Source of the DNA: Pseudomonas sp. PDM15
GTDB taxonomy: Bacteria > Pseudomonadota > Gammaproteobacteria > Pseudomonadales > Pseudomonadaceae
NCBI RefSeq assembly: GCF_014851565.1
Contig: NZ_JACVAA010000009.1
Location: 1-50,332, forward strand
Length of the DNA stretch: 50,332 nucleotides
Direction: 5' to 3'
Positions 30,597-39,101 of this stretch are shown here, piece after piece (the stretch's first letter is position 1; each line of letters begins with the position of its first letter). The notes under the pieces were generated by a model that was not told the origin of the DNA, did not search any database, and worked only from the letters and a program-made list of their open reading frames with translations. The position numbers were made by a program, and so were the translations under genes.

Positions 30597-31208
30597 ATGA
30601 GGCAACCCAGCGCATACTTGCCAGGAAGCAACCAGCACCAAGCCGGCGCTCTCACCGAATTTGAAGAGTTGGTCGTGCTCAATGACGACCAGCCGGTTGG
30701 CGTAGCACTTGCGGACGAGGCGCTTGCGGCAGGCCACACGCCAGAGGGGCTGAGGGGGCAGGTTGTTTACGTCGACTTCCAGAAGAACGTCGCTTACCCG
30801 GCGGATCTGGGTCAGCACGTTGCCGCCAACGAAGATCTGGTCCCTCATGCTGTTCTCGAAGTGAACTTCCACTTGTCTGGCCTGGGCAGCTACCCGAGCC
30901 GCGAAGCCCGTACAGCGGCGAAAGGAGTCCTGCAGCAAGCACTCGCATCGACTCACCTCGCCGATCAGCTCAGCGCCTGCCTTCGCACCCGCCGCGGTGA
31001 CCGCGCCCTGACGGTCGCCAGTGAGGTGATCGAGGACTTAGTTCCGGGCGCCGCTACGTCCACGCAATCCCGACAAGTTCTGCTCCGTGCCCTGGAAGCA
31101 TTCTGCGAGGAGCTGCAGCGGCAACCACAGGCGGCCTTGCTTCATACACCAATCCCTGAACCTGATTGCCTGTTCAACGAAGAGTTGGGCCAGGCCTCAC
31201 CACACTGA
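30597..31208 (+). CDS. Hypothetical protein heading the DksA2-like operon
   Basis: AGGAG precedes the ATG. The 203-residue product has an N-terminal beta-rich part (LTEFEELVVLNDDQPVGVAL, QVVYVDFQKNVAY) and a helical C-terminal half (LLRALEAFCEELQRQP). It is first in a close plus-strand series up to 35.3 kb. No family is recognised. Confidence 0.6.
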   Translation: MRQPSAYLPGSNQHQAGALTEFEELVVLNDDQPVGVALADEALAAGHTPEGLRGQVVYVDFQKNVAYPADLGQHVAANEDLVPHAVLEVNFHLSGLGSYPSREARTAAKGVLQQALASTHLADQLSACLRTRRGDRALTVASEVIEDLVPGAATSTQSRQVLLRALEAFCEELQRQPQAALLHTPIPEPDCLFNEELGQASPH

Positions 31209-31224
31209 TACGGAGACGCCTCCC

Positions 31225-31650
31225 ATGTCGACCCTCACCCGCGAAGCGCTGCTCGCCATGCCGGCCGATCAGTACATGTCGGAAACCCAACTGAAGTTCT
31301 TCGAGACCCTTCTGCAGTCCGAGCTGGAAGAAGCGCGCCAACGTCACCACGACGCACGAGAAACCATGCAGGACCGTCCCAACATCGCGGACATCTCCGA
31401 CTGGGCCAGCTCCGAAGAAGAACGCACCAACGCGCTGCGCCAGGCCGAACGCAATGAGCAACTCTGCCGCAAGATCAGCAAAGCGCTGGAGCGCATCCAC
31501 GACGGCAGCTACGGCTGGTGTGAGGAAACGGGCGAGCCGATCGGCCTGCAGCGCCTGCTGCTGCGCCCCACCGCCACGCTGTGCATCGAAGCCAAGCAAC
31601 GCCAGGAAGCACGCGAGCGCCATCACTACAAGATCCGCGGCGCGGCCTAA
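31225..31650 (+). CDS. dksA2: DksA/TraR-family transcription factor, DksA2-like
   Basis: The 141-residue protein has the DksA layout: an N-terminal region, a coiled coil with the paired acids at its tip (DISDWASSEEERT), and a C-terminal zinc-finger-like domain (GSYGWCEETGEPIGLQRLLL, then RPTATLC). Two of the four zinc cysteines are replaced. The pattern is C-x2-T-x17-C-x2-A, as I recall for the zinc-independent DksA2 of P. aeruginosa. DksA proteins bind the RNA polymerase secondary channel and act with ppGpp. A plasmid copy could reset host transcription under zinc limitation. The upstream in-frame extension is not real; ATG 31225 begins the family match. Confidence 0.85.
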   Translation: MSTLTREALLAMPADQYMSETQLKFFETLLQSELEEARQRHHDARETMQDRPNIADISDWASSEEERTNALRQAERNEQLCRKISKALERIHDGSYGWCEETGEPIGLQRLLLRPTATLCIEAKQRQEARERHHYKIRGAA

Positions 31651-31677
31651 CCCAGCAGTAACCTCAAGGAGCGAACC

Positions 31678-31920
31678 ATGCAAATCGAGACCGCAAAACG
31701 CCTTCAGCGACTGGAGCGCTGCGCTGAGCTCATCCAGGGCAGCAGCGAGACCGATGAATCGAAGGCTGAAAGCCTGAGCTACATCGCCGGCTACACCGCG
31801 CTGCTCAAAGGCGTTGAAGCCGACAGCACTACTGACGAGGAACCCGATGTGGTCGCCGCCATCGTCAACCTCGACGAGTTCTGCGACCTGGTTGAACAGA
31901 CCGCAGCACAGGAGGCCTGA
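31678..31920 (+). CDS. Small acidic hypothetical protein
   Basis: AAGGAG lies before the ATG. The 80-residue product is helical and acidic (LQRLERCAELIQGSSETDES, then VNLDEFCDLVEQTAAQEA). It is two bases upstream of the next gene, so the genes are co-transcribed. No family is recognised. Confidence 0.6.
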   Translation: MQIETAKRLQRLERCAELIQGSSETDESKAESLSYIAGYTALLKGVEADSTTDEEPDVVAAIVNLDEFCDLVEQTAAQEA

Positions 31921-31922
31921 CC

Positions 31923-33020
31923 ATGGGCATCACGAAATCCCTGATGAACACCGGCAGCCGCGCCATCTTCAATCGGATGTCTGGCCTTTTCAAAGACAGC
32001 CCTCGACTCCAGGGCCTGGTAGCCAAGGGCGCCGACCTCATCTCTCCGGATGGCCCGGACAAGTCCACCACCTCGAATGCACTGGTCGACCTCTTCAAGC
32101 GGAAGGGGCTGACGCTGCTGCAGGACCAGCTGAGCAATGGCAGCAAGGCGGGCTTCGTGCAGAGCCTGCTGAGCAACGATAACGCCAAGTCTGGCTTTCT
32201 GATGAAAGCCGCATTCGTGTTGGCCCCGGCCCTCGCCGTGGCCGTAACCGTGCTCGGCAAGCTGACCTCGGCGCTGAAAGAAGCCAGCGCCCGACCCAAT
32301 AACCAGACGCCGCTCGGCGACCTGATCAAAGCCGGTGAGACCGCGACTCCGGCCGCTGCCGCGGCGCGCAGCCCGGCCGACGAGAAAGTTTCGGATCTCG
32401 AATGGGAGATTCAACTTGCCAAGGACGTGGGTCGCGGCCTTCAAGCCAACCTCGACAAGGCCAAGAGCACCCCGGGCGTTCATCCGAGCCTCATCGCGGA
32501 CTTCGAGTCGCAGATCGCCGACAACACCCGCAAGCTGCAGCAGAAGCAGACCGAGCTTCAGGCGCTTCAGAACCCTTCCGAGTCTGCTCGGGCCGGCACC
32601 GATCTGATGAGCCTGCTGCAAATCAGTTCGGTCCCGATCACCCAGACCCATAGCAATGTGGATGCCGCCTTCGAAGACTGGACGCGTAGCGAGAAAGCCT
32701 CGCGCGCCGAGTTCGGCCATACCGAGCGTCAACTGCGTGAGACGCAGAACATCGTCTACATGCTGCAGACCGACCTGCGCAACGATCCAGGCAACGCCGA
32801 GATCGAGCGCCGACTGGCCGATGCCAAGCAGAACGCCGAACGCGCCCTGGATCTCCATTCCGAGTCCATGGACAAGCGCCACGCGATCGTCGAACAGGGC
32901 AAGATGTTCGGCCACCAAGCCGAGACCTTGATGGCGAACGAACCGGTTCCGGAAGACTGGAATCGACCAAAGGACTTCATCCCAGACAACTGGGATCAGC
33001 CTGCCGGCCCTTCTCGCTAA
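31923..33020 (+). CDS. Hypothetical membrane-associated coiled-coil protein
   Basis: The 365-residue protein has a helical N-terminal part and one or two membrane segments at about residues 92-112 (KAAFVLAPALAVAVTVLGKL). A long region of heptad-like coiled coil follows (about 150-330, with LEWEIQLAKDVGRGLQANLD and KLQQKQTELQALQ). No signal peptide or catalytic motif is seen. It starts two bases after the previous gene. A structural or scaffold role is only a guess. Confidence 0.65.
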   Translation: MGITKSLMNTGSRAIFNRMSGLFKDSPRLQGLVAKGADLISPDGPDKSTTSNALVDLFKRKGLTLLQDQLSNGSKAGFVQSLLSNDNAKSGFLMKAAFVLAPALAVAVTVLGKLTSALKEASARPNNQTPLGDLIKAGETATPAAAAARSPADEKVSDLEWEIQLAKDVGRGLQANLDKAKSTPGVHPSLIADFESQIADNTRKLQQKQTELQALQNPSESARAGTDLMSLLQISSVPITQTHSNVDAAFEDWTRSEKASRAEFGHTERQLRETQNIVYMLQTDLRNDPGNAEIERRLADAKQNAERALDLHSESMDKRHAIVEQGKMFGHQAETLMANEPVPEDWNRPKDFIPDNWDQPAGPSR

Positions 33021-33082
33021 CCACCACGAACCTCAGGGGCGGCCATGTGCCGCTCCTGTGCTTTCTGACCAAAGGAGTCGCC

Positions 33083-33424
33083 ATGTCTGACGTTCGCTAC
33101 CGCGAAGCCTATGAGGCCGCGGCCGCACAGATCCCCGCCGATGAGCCCCTCCCCTCCTTTGAGGAGATGATCGAATCGCTTCAGGCTTTGCTCGATGCCG
33201 ATGGCCATGACGAAGGCGTCCGCCAGCTGCTCGCATTCGAGAATTTCGAGGCCTTCTTCACCTGGTTCGATACCGTCACAGCTTTCGACCAGATGGACAA
33301 TGAGCAATCGGCCGAGGATCACAAGCCGCTCCTGCAGATCGCATTCGATGCATTGGTCGAGCAGTACCAGGCGGAAGCGGATCAAACGTACCAGCCCGAT
33401 CCCGCGCCGGCCTACGGCCTCTGA
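33083..33424 (+). CDS. Small acidic hypothetical protein
   Basis: ATG 33083 follows AAAGGAG, giving 113 residues. The protein is strongly acidic (PSFEEMIESLQALLDADGHD) with aromatic residues in FENFEAFFTWFDTVTAFDQM. No family is recognised. Such acidic small proteins are common among phage and plasmid early genes, but no function can be assigned. Confidence 0.6.
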   Translation: MSDVRYREAYEAAAAQIPADEPLPSFEEMIESLQALLDADGHDEGVRQLLAFENFEAFFTWFDTVTAFDQMDNEQSAEDHKPLLQIAFDALVEQYQAEADQTYQPDPAPAYGL

Positions 33425-33442
33425 TTGCCACAAGGTGCCCCC

Positions 33443-34714
33443 ATGAGCTTTTCCCAACCCTGGCTGTTGACCCCACTCCAATTCGCTGAGACGGCCCTGT
33501 TCCACGGCAGTTGCGAGCCCTGGCAAAACCCTGTGCCGCGCCCTGGCGGATACGACAAGGTGTTCTGGACAGCTGAACAGCCTCTCATCGCGCAGATCTA
33601 CATCCCAAGCTGGTACTCCAGCATCGGCTTCAGCATCAGCAGCCACCAACTTGACTCTCCCGTTCCTCCTGACGAGCAGAGCTTCGCCTGGGACGTGGCG
33701 CAGCAGCTGGGCGCCACGGCGACGGTGCACAAGAAGGACCACATCGGCCGGGCCCAGAGTTGGAGCTCCGGCAAGAAGGTCACCTTTCAGGAGGTCCGTA
33801 GCTACCTTGAAGGGCTCGGCTACGTCGGTGACGGCTACGCCAACGAAAATTTTCGTGTGAAGACCTCATTCCAGCAGATGCCGGACGGCAGCAGGCGATA
33901 TGTCGCGGTGCCCGCGGCGGCCACACCGTATGGGCGCCTGGTGATGATCCCCCGCCCAGATGAAGCGGCAGCCCACGACTTCAGCACCGGCGAAGACCCC
34001 GACCTGACCAATCCGCAATATCACCTGGTCGACGCATTCAAGGAGGCCTTCCAGGCCGACAAAGAGGCGGTTCGCATCCATGACTTCTGCCAGTCGCCCA
34101 TCATGGGCAACGTCGGCCACACCTCGATCGGGTTCTCGGCAAGCACGATGAAGGCCCTGCATGAAGCAGGCGCTGTCCGGGTGATCCCGGCAAGGCATCG
34201 AGATTTTTCGTCGACTTGGCCGCGCACCGCTGAGCAGTACCTCACCGAGGATCTGCTCCAGTGGCACTTCAGCGAGACCGTCCGGGCTCTCGCCCTCGGC
34301 CATGAAGTACCTGCGGAGGTCATCTCCGCTCACCAGGAGCGCTTCGATCAGGCGATCGCCGGCCGTCCTGGCGATGCACCGATCATGGTGGCCACCACGC
34401 TGGATAGCCTCGCCCTGGGCGAGGTATCGGTGCCGGCGGAGACGCCGGATCCGGCGCGCGTCGAGGCGCTGACTTGGGGCCTGAAGGTCGGCAACCTGGA
34501 GCACGACTCCACGTTTGTGCTCGATGCCGCCGGCCGCTTGCACTGCACACAGGGGATCGAGTTACTTGAAGCCGTTCGCCAGAAGGGCTACTGCATCCCG
34601 GTGCTGACGCAGCTCGCAGATGAAGCGGGCCTGGTGGTGACGTGCGACGCGATCGCCGCAAGGCTTCTAGAGAACGAGCCTGCGCTCTATCTCGAAGCAC
34701 CCTCCCCCTACTGA
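33443..34714 (+). CDS. Hypothetical protein with ADP-ribosyltransferase-like start
   Basis: ATG 33443 follows AAGGTG. Near the start the 423-residue product has ETALFHGSCEPWQ and YDKVFWTAEQPLIAQIYIP. This resembles the first two catalytic regions (His, then aromatic/Thr) of ADP-ribosyltransferase-fold proteins, like the small protein at 19404. The remaining 350 residues are not recognised, and a third catalytic Glu cannot be placed. A phage-like effector or host-modifying role is only possible. Confidence 0.5.
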   Translation: MSFSQPWLLTPLQFAETALFHGSCEPWQNPVPRPGGYDKVFWTAEQPLIAQIYIPSWYSSIGFSISSHQLDSPVPPDEQSFAWDVAQQLGATATVHKKDHIGRAQSWSSGKKVTFQEVRSYLEGLGYVGDGYANENFRVKTSFQQMPDGSRRYVAVPAAATPYGRLVMIPRPDEAAAHDFSTGEDPDLTNPQYHLVDAFKEAFQADKEAVRIHDFCQSPIMGNVGHTSIGFSASTMKALHEAGAVRVIPARHRDFSSTWPRTAEQYLTEDLLQWHFSETVRALALGHEVPAEVISAHQERFDQAIAGRPGDAPIMVATTLDSLALGEVSVPAETPDPARVEALTWGLKVGNLEHDSTFVLDAAGRLHCTQGIELLEAVRQKGYCIPVLTQLADEAGLVVTCDAIAARLLENEPALYLEAPSPY

Positions 34715-34736
34715 TCAAGCAAGCCGGAGGCACCGA

Positions 34737-35267
34737 ATGAGAAGAATTGGCGAGCAAAGTGCCGCTGTGCGCGAAGCAATGCGGAAATGGGCAACGGCGC
34801 TGACTGAAAACAAGGAAGAGTTCCCTTTGAGCCGGGAACAGACTGAGGCCCTGACCGGGCAGGAGCACTGCACCTGGGAGCACGCACTGCAGCAGATCAG
34901 CCATGCGCTGCTGAGCCACTACAAAGTGGTCGACGAGCCCTTCATGCTCGCTTCGCAGCAGAGAGACCCTGCTGATGGAGGTATTTCGTCCACCAGCTGC
35001 CACTGTTTCTACGCGACGGTCTCCTTCAGCAATCTGGGCATCATCGTCTACGACAACTGGGGCGAAGGGAACATGTGCGCCGAGATCCCAGAGAACGTCA
35101 GGGCGTTCCTTCCCTACCCTGACTGGCTGCTCCCCCACATGCCCGCACTTCATGCCGCGGTAGAGGAGAAAGCCGGCGTTCCCTGCGCGAACTACGATGA
35201 GCCCAAACCTGGCTACGCCTGGCCGGAGCCGACCGGCCAAAGTATCTGCCTTTCGCCTTCCCCCTAG
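34737..35267 (+). CDS. Hypothetical protein
   Basis: GGAGG precedes the ATG of this 176-residue product. It contains a helical N-terminal half and a cysteine/aromatic middle (STSCHCFYATVSFSNLGIIV, then YDNWGEGNMCAE). It ends the plus-strand series and overlaps the convergent polyvalent-protein gene by four bases, sharing a CTAG. No domain is recognised. Confidence 0.55.
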   Translation: MRRIGEQSAAVREAMRKWATALTENKEEFPLSREQTEALTGQEHCTWEHALQQISHALLSHYKVVDEPFMLASQQRDPADGGISSTSCHCFYATVSFSNLGIIVYDNWGEGNMCAEIPENVRAFLPYPDWLLPHMPALHAAVEEKAGVPCANYDEPKPGYAWPEPTGQSICLSPSP

Positions 35268-37933
35268 CCCAAGCTGATCTCATCCCCGAAAGCCGGCTGA
35301 TCGAGGCCGGCATCGAGCATCCGATCCATGACCTCCACCACCTCTGGTGTCAGCTCGACAAACAGATCCCGGATCGACCGGTAGATCTCGCACAGCCACT
35401 CGCTGAAGCGCTCGAAGACGCCCTGCAGGTCGTCATTCGGCGCGATACCCTCCCGCATGTAAGCCTCCCAACCGCGGGCGAACTGCTCGTGAGCCTGTTC
35501 AGGAATGGGTTCGTCATCACCAAGGGTTGTCACGCCGAGCCATCCCTTGACGGTCTGCCAGTCCCTTCGCAGCTGCGAATCAGCCGCGCGAGTACGCGCG
35601 GCCATATCGCGGAGGATCTCCAGATAGGCATGCGCTGATTCGTGGATGAAGGTGCTAGCGTCGGCATGCTCGAACAGCACAATCTGGAAGGACAGGTCTC
35701 GACCAAAGCGGATCTGACCTCGTTCGACACCTCCACCGGCCACCTGGTGGAGGATGTGCGGGTCGAAGCCGTTGAACTCGCCCGAGTTGCCGATCGCGCT
35801 TTTCACGTTGCCACTTGGCCGATGCATGACGACCCACCGCTGCCCGCCTTCGCGCGTCATCACCATGCCGTCATAGCCAGCGGCTGGCAGGTTGTCCCAG
35901 CCGATCGCCTTGAACAGCGTGTGCGCTTGTTCACCGGTGCGGATCTCAACCTGGGCATCGAAGTCCGTGAACCGGACGAGGAACTCATCACCATCCTTGT
36001 CCACCTCAGGCCTGGCCCGCTCCATGCCATCCCCCAGGCGCTGCCAGCTATCGCGGCAAGACTGGAAGAAGGCCTTCGCATCTTCCAGCTGCTCCTCAGT
36101 GAAGCGGCGTTCGCACCGCCCGACCGGGAAGCGGGCGCGATCGGCCGGCAGCAGCACCTCGTTGGCAAATGCGCTCAGACGAGCCACCTCCTCGGCCGGC
36201 AGCTCGGGCGCCGCCAGGTCCAGGAGTTCGCCGCGGATATAGACCGGAAATACCGCGCCGTCGGTGCCGTAGGCGCTGGCCTCGCCCGGGCTGGAAGTGA
36301 AGTAGCTGGCCACGCCGTATGCATCACCGGTCAGCTGAACGCCATCGACGCCACCCGGGATGAAGTGAGTCAGGGCATCGCCCGCCTGCGTGCCGTGATA
36401 CAGCACCTGCAGGCTCCCATCGGCCGCGCGCAGCGCCGGGCGCTCCGTGCTCCAGCGCTGCAAGTTCATCTCGCGCAGCGCAGCCGCCGGCAGGGCTGCA
36501 GACTGTGACAGCACACGAACGCCATCTGGGGCCTGGTCGGCCGCCAGGCGCGGCCGGCGCCCGGGGATATCGACGGACTGCAAGTCACGCGCGATGTCTT
36601 CAGTCTGCTCTGGCGGGGTTACCTGCCGTGCGGCCGCATCGAGCCGCCGACGCGAAACCGTGTTGCGCGCCTCTACTTCTCCCGCCAGCCGCCGGTACTG
36701 CTCAACAGCGCTCAGCACCGGCCTGTCGCGCTCGATGCGGCTGCGCTGGTCTTCGAGATCCATGTACTCCCAGTATTGTTCGAAGGCCTGCAGCTGCTCA
36801 CCCAGGGCGAAGTAGGCCTGCTGCTCGGCATCCGGCACCTGGTCCCAGTCCAGGGCACGCCCACGCGCCTCGTCGGTGCCGTAGGCGCCGATGATCGACG
36901 AAAAGGTTCGATGCTGCAGGCGTTTGAGTCTCCCGAATTCGGGGTCGGAATCCAGCAGCTCATGCAGGCGCTTGGTGATCGGCGCCGTCTGCGGCTCAAC
37001 CAGGGAGATGTCCTTGAAATACTCGACCATCCCACCGGGGGCGAAGCCCTCTATGTGCTGGATGGCGTGCTGCAGCTCGTGGATGATCACATCCAGCTGG
37101 TGATCGGCCGTCGTACCGCTCACACGAACGTGCAGCGTGCGGCCGTCGAAGTAGCCCTGCGTCTCGTCGAACGGATCCGCGTCGAAGCCCCGGACCTCAA
37201 GCGCGGCCAACTCGGGATAGGCCGCAAACAGCGCTGGATGGAAGAGCACCTCATCCAAGCGCCGCGTTGCGCCGGCGGCCAGGCCGCGCATTGCACCTGG
37301 CGCGATCGCCAGCAACGGCTGCAGTCGATCTTGGAGCACGAGCACCGGTGCACGCGCCACCTCATAGGCCTGCTCAGCGGCTTCCGGCGACAACTCGCCC
37401 ACACGCACCTGCGATCGCAGCTGATCGGCACGGGCGTTGAGCGCCGCCAGTGCGGCTTTCAGTTCGGCGGATGCCTGCTGCTGACGTTGTAGCACCTGGG
37501 GCCCCAGGCAGGCCTCGGAGTCGTCGAGTTCGAATCGCCAAGCGCGATCGACACCTCGATGCCAGCCTGTCTGCAGACGGATCTGCTCGGCCGGTACGCC
37601 CGAGGCCTCCGCCTCCTGCGCAAGTGAAAGCCGGGCAAGGTCAGCAGTGCGAGCTCGCGCGCCGGCGAACTGGGACAGCGCCCTGGCGCCCGGCTGAAAG
37701 TCGGTGGAGCGTTCGCTGACAATCTCGACCGGGTAGCGCGCGGCCCAGGCCTCAATGGTGGTCGGATTGTCGGGATTTTCGCGATTCCAGATAGCGACAC
37801 TAGCGCGTACTAGCGACTGCCATATTAAGGCACTCGCGGCCGCATACTCCGCATCAAAAAACATCGCCAACAGGCTTTCAGATGCTTTTCGCCCGCCTAT
37901 AAACGAGTCGTTCAATTCATCCAGTTTGCGCAT
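35264..37933 (-). CDS. Polyvalent protein: LPD23-like, two zincin domains, ART-like domain
   Basis: The 889-residue protein carries several domains typical of the 'polyvalent' proteins of phages and conjugative elements. LPD23-like residues (QTGWHRGVDRAWRFELDDSE) lie at about 121-145. A zinc metallopeptidase motif, HELQH, is at 285-289. An ADP-ribosyltransferase-like region spans about 508-720, with LYHGT at 511-515, VASYFTSSPGEASAYG and NVKSAIGNSGEF. A second peptidase-like HESAH is at 764-768. In the ART part the expected acidic 'E-Y/W-V-V' position reads GGQRWVV, so the catalytic Glu may be lost. Such proteins are thought to enter the recipient with the DNA and counter host defence. GGAG precedes the ATG. 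Confidence 0.8.
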   Translation of the reverse strand: MRKLDELNDSFIGGRKASESLLAMFFDAEYAAASALIWQSLVRASVAIWNRENPDNPTTIEAWAARYPVEIVSERSTDFQPGARALSQFAGARARTADLARLSLAQEAEASGVPAEQIRLQTGWHRGVDRAWRFELDDSEACLGPQVLQRQQQASAELKAALAALNARADQLRSQVRVGELSPEAAEQAYEVARAPVLVLQDRLQPLLAIAPGAMRGLAAGATRRLDEVLFHPALFAAYPELAALEVRGFDADPFDETQGYFDGRTLHVRVSGTTADHQLDVIIHELQHAIQHIEGFAPGGMVEYFKDISLVEPQTAPITKRLHELLDSDPEFGRLKRLQHRTFSSIIGAYGTDEARGRALDWDQVPDAEQQAYFALGEQLQAFEQYWEYMDLEDQRSRIERDRPVLSAVEQYRRLAGEVEARNTVSRRRLDAAARQVTPPEQTEDIARDLQSVDIPGRRPRLAADQAPDGVRVLSQSAALPAAALREMNLQRWSTERPALRAADGSLQVLYHGTQAGDALTHFIPGGVDGVQLTGDAYGVASYFTSSPGEASAYGTDGAVFPVYIRGELLDLAAPELPAEEVARLSAFANEVLLPADRARFPVGRCERRFTEEQLEDAKAFFQSCRDSWQRLGDGMERARPEVDKDGDEFLVRFTDFDAQVEIRTGEQAHTLFKAIGWDNLPAAGYDGMVMTREGGQRWVVMHRPSGNVKSAIGNSGEFNGFDPHILHQVAGGGVERGQIRFGRDLSFQIVLFEHADASTFIHESAHAYLEILRDMAARTRAADSQLRRDWQTVKGWLGVTTLGDDEPIPEQAHEQFARGWEAYMREGIAPNDDLQGVFERFSEWLCEIYRSIRDLFVELTPEVVEVMDRMLDAGLDQPAFGDEISLG

Positions 37934-37972
37934 GCGATAGCTCCATTAGGCAAGCAACAGAGTATCCATGAC

Positions 37973-39064
37973 TTATGATGGGACTAAACGGTAGCGTACT
38001 AAGAGCGACATTTTGCACTGTTCTATCTTGGCATTGTAAATCTTGATTGATGCCAAATCATCAACGCTCGGAAGCACCCGCAGTCCCTTCGTAGAAAACG
38101 CTATAGCAACATGATCATCATGCTGCCTTACGGCAAATATGAATCCAGCTTCCGTTCGATAAATTTTATATCCTTTAACCCATAACCCTAAACATCTTTT
38201 GAACCGTGCTATCGTTTTATCTTCGGATACGCTCAATTGCTTAATTGATGCCTCCATTTTTCTACGCAAATTTTCGCAGACTTCAATCTCGTCTTCAGCA
38301 AGAATATCCGCTGCACGCACGCAACTTGCGAGAACATAGGATGCCTGGACAATTAATCTCACGCCGGCCATTGCGAAAACTTCGAGATCCATCCCGTGCT
38401 GACTATAAGCAATGCAAAATTTCTCAGAATCGTAATGGGCAGCCAGACAAGCATCAGAATAACCGGCTGCATACAACGACCCCAACCCACAGTTCTTGAA
38501 AAGCTTTCTTACTGAATCTGGATAGACATGCTTTTTTCTGCCAGACACTTTTTCGAGCTCTTTTCCCAAGCTATCGCAGATGCTATTTATTTCCAACCAT
38601 CGGGGAGATAATTCAGGATACGCACTGGCTTGCAAACGAAACCTATTCACCATATGACTCATGGTCGCCATGCGTCGCTCTGTGATGGCTTCCTTATAAT
38701 TGGTTTCCCCTATAATATTTTCGTCCAATCCGCCGCCAGATGCATAATATGCGCTCGCAGCTTTTTCTAGGCATGATCTCGCAAGAGTTGCGACAGAAGA
38801 AGAAAGACCAGCTTCATAGCACCGGACAGCCCCTTCCAACGCCTCTGCCGATGAGCTAATTAAATGCAAAACCGGCGTAGAAAATACGTTTGGCTCTGTA
38901 TACCCTCCATCCATGTGGCACATTTCTCGCGAATATCTTATAAGCTCCCATATATACGGGAGTAGCCGATGATAAATAGCTTCATCGTTGCGGACTGCGA
39001 GCATATTTGGATAGAACTCTTCGAGCTCTTCGAAAAGAACCCTGCCATCAAGCGAGGCTTTCAT
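37973..39064 (-). CDS. AT-rich hypothetical protein, possibly DUF5677/HEPN-like
   Basis: The 363-residue product is encoded by DNA noticeably poorer in GC than both neighbours, which suggests recent acquisition. Its helical core (LISSSAEALEGAVRCYEAGL, then SSSVATLARSCLEKAASAYY) recalls DUF5677-type proteins with a HEPN-like helical bundle, but the R-x4-6-H RNase motif is not obvious. It lies alone between the polyvalent-protein and PcfJ genes. A defence or toxin cargo gene is possible. Confidence 0.55.
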   Translation of the reverse strand: MKASLDGRVLFEELEEFYPNMLAVRNDEAIYHRLLPYIWELIRYSREMCHMDGGYTEPNVFSTPVLHLISSSAEALEGAVRCYEAGLSSSVATLARSCLEKAASAYYASGGGLDENIIGETNYKEAITERRMATMSHMVNRFRLQASAYPELSPRWLEINSICDSLGKELEKVSGRKKHVYPDSVRKLFKNCGLGSLYAAGYSDACLAAHYDSEKFCIAYSQHGMDLEVFAMAGVRLIVQASYVLASCVRAADILAEDEIEVCENLRRKMEASIKQLSVSEDKTIARFKRCLGLWVKGYKIYRTEAGFIFAVRQHDDHVAIAFSTKGLRVLPSVDDLASIKIYNAKIEQCKMSLLVRYRLVPS

Positions 39065-39101
39065 TGAGCAGAGCCCTCAAAAAAATTTCGATTTTCCATG
39101 C

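Noticed and set aside
35112..35119. CCCTACCC, a KOPS-like octamer on the minus strand
   Set aside because: It lies inside a coding sequence, and a single octamer gives no orientation signal.
35642..36508. Plus-strand frame of 288 codons within the polyvalent-protein gene
   Set aside because: The minus strand carries several clear domain motifs over the same bases.
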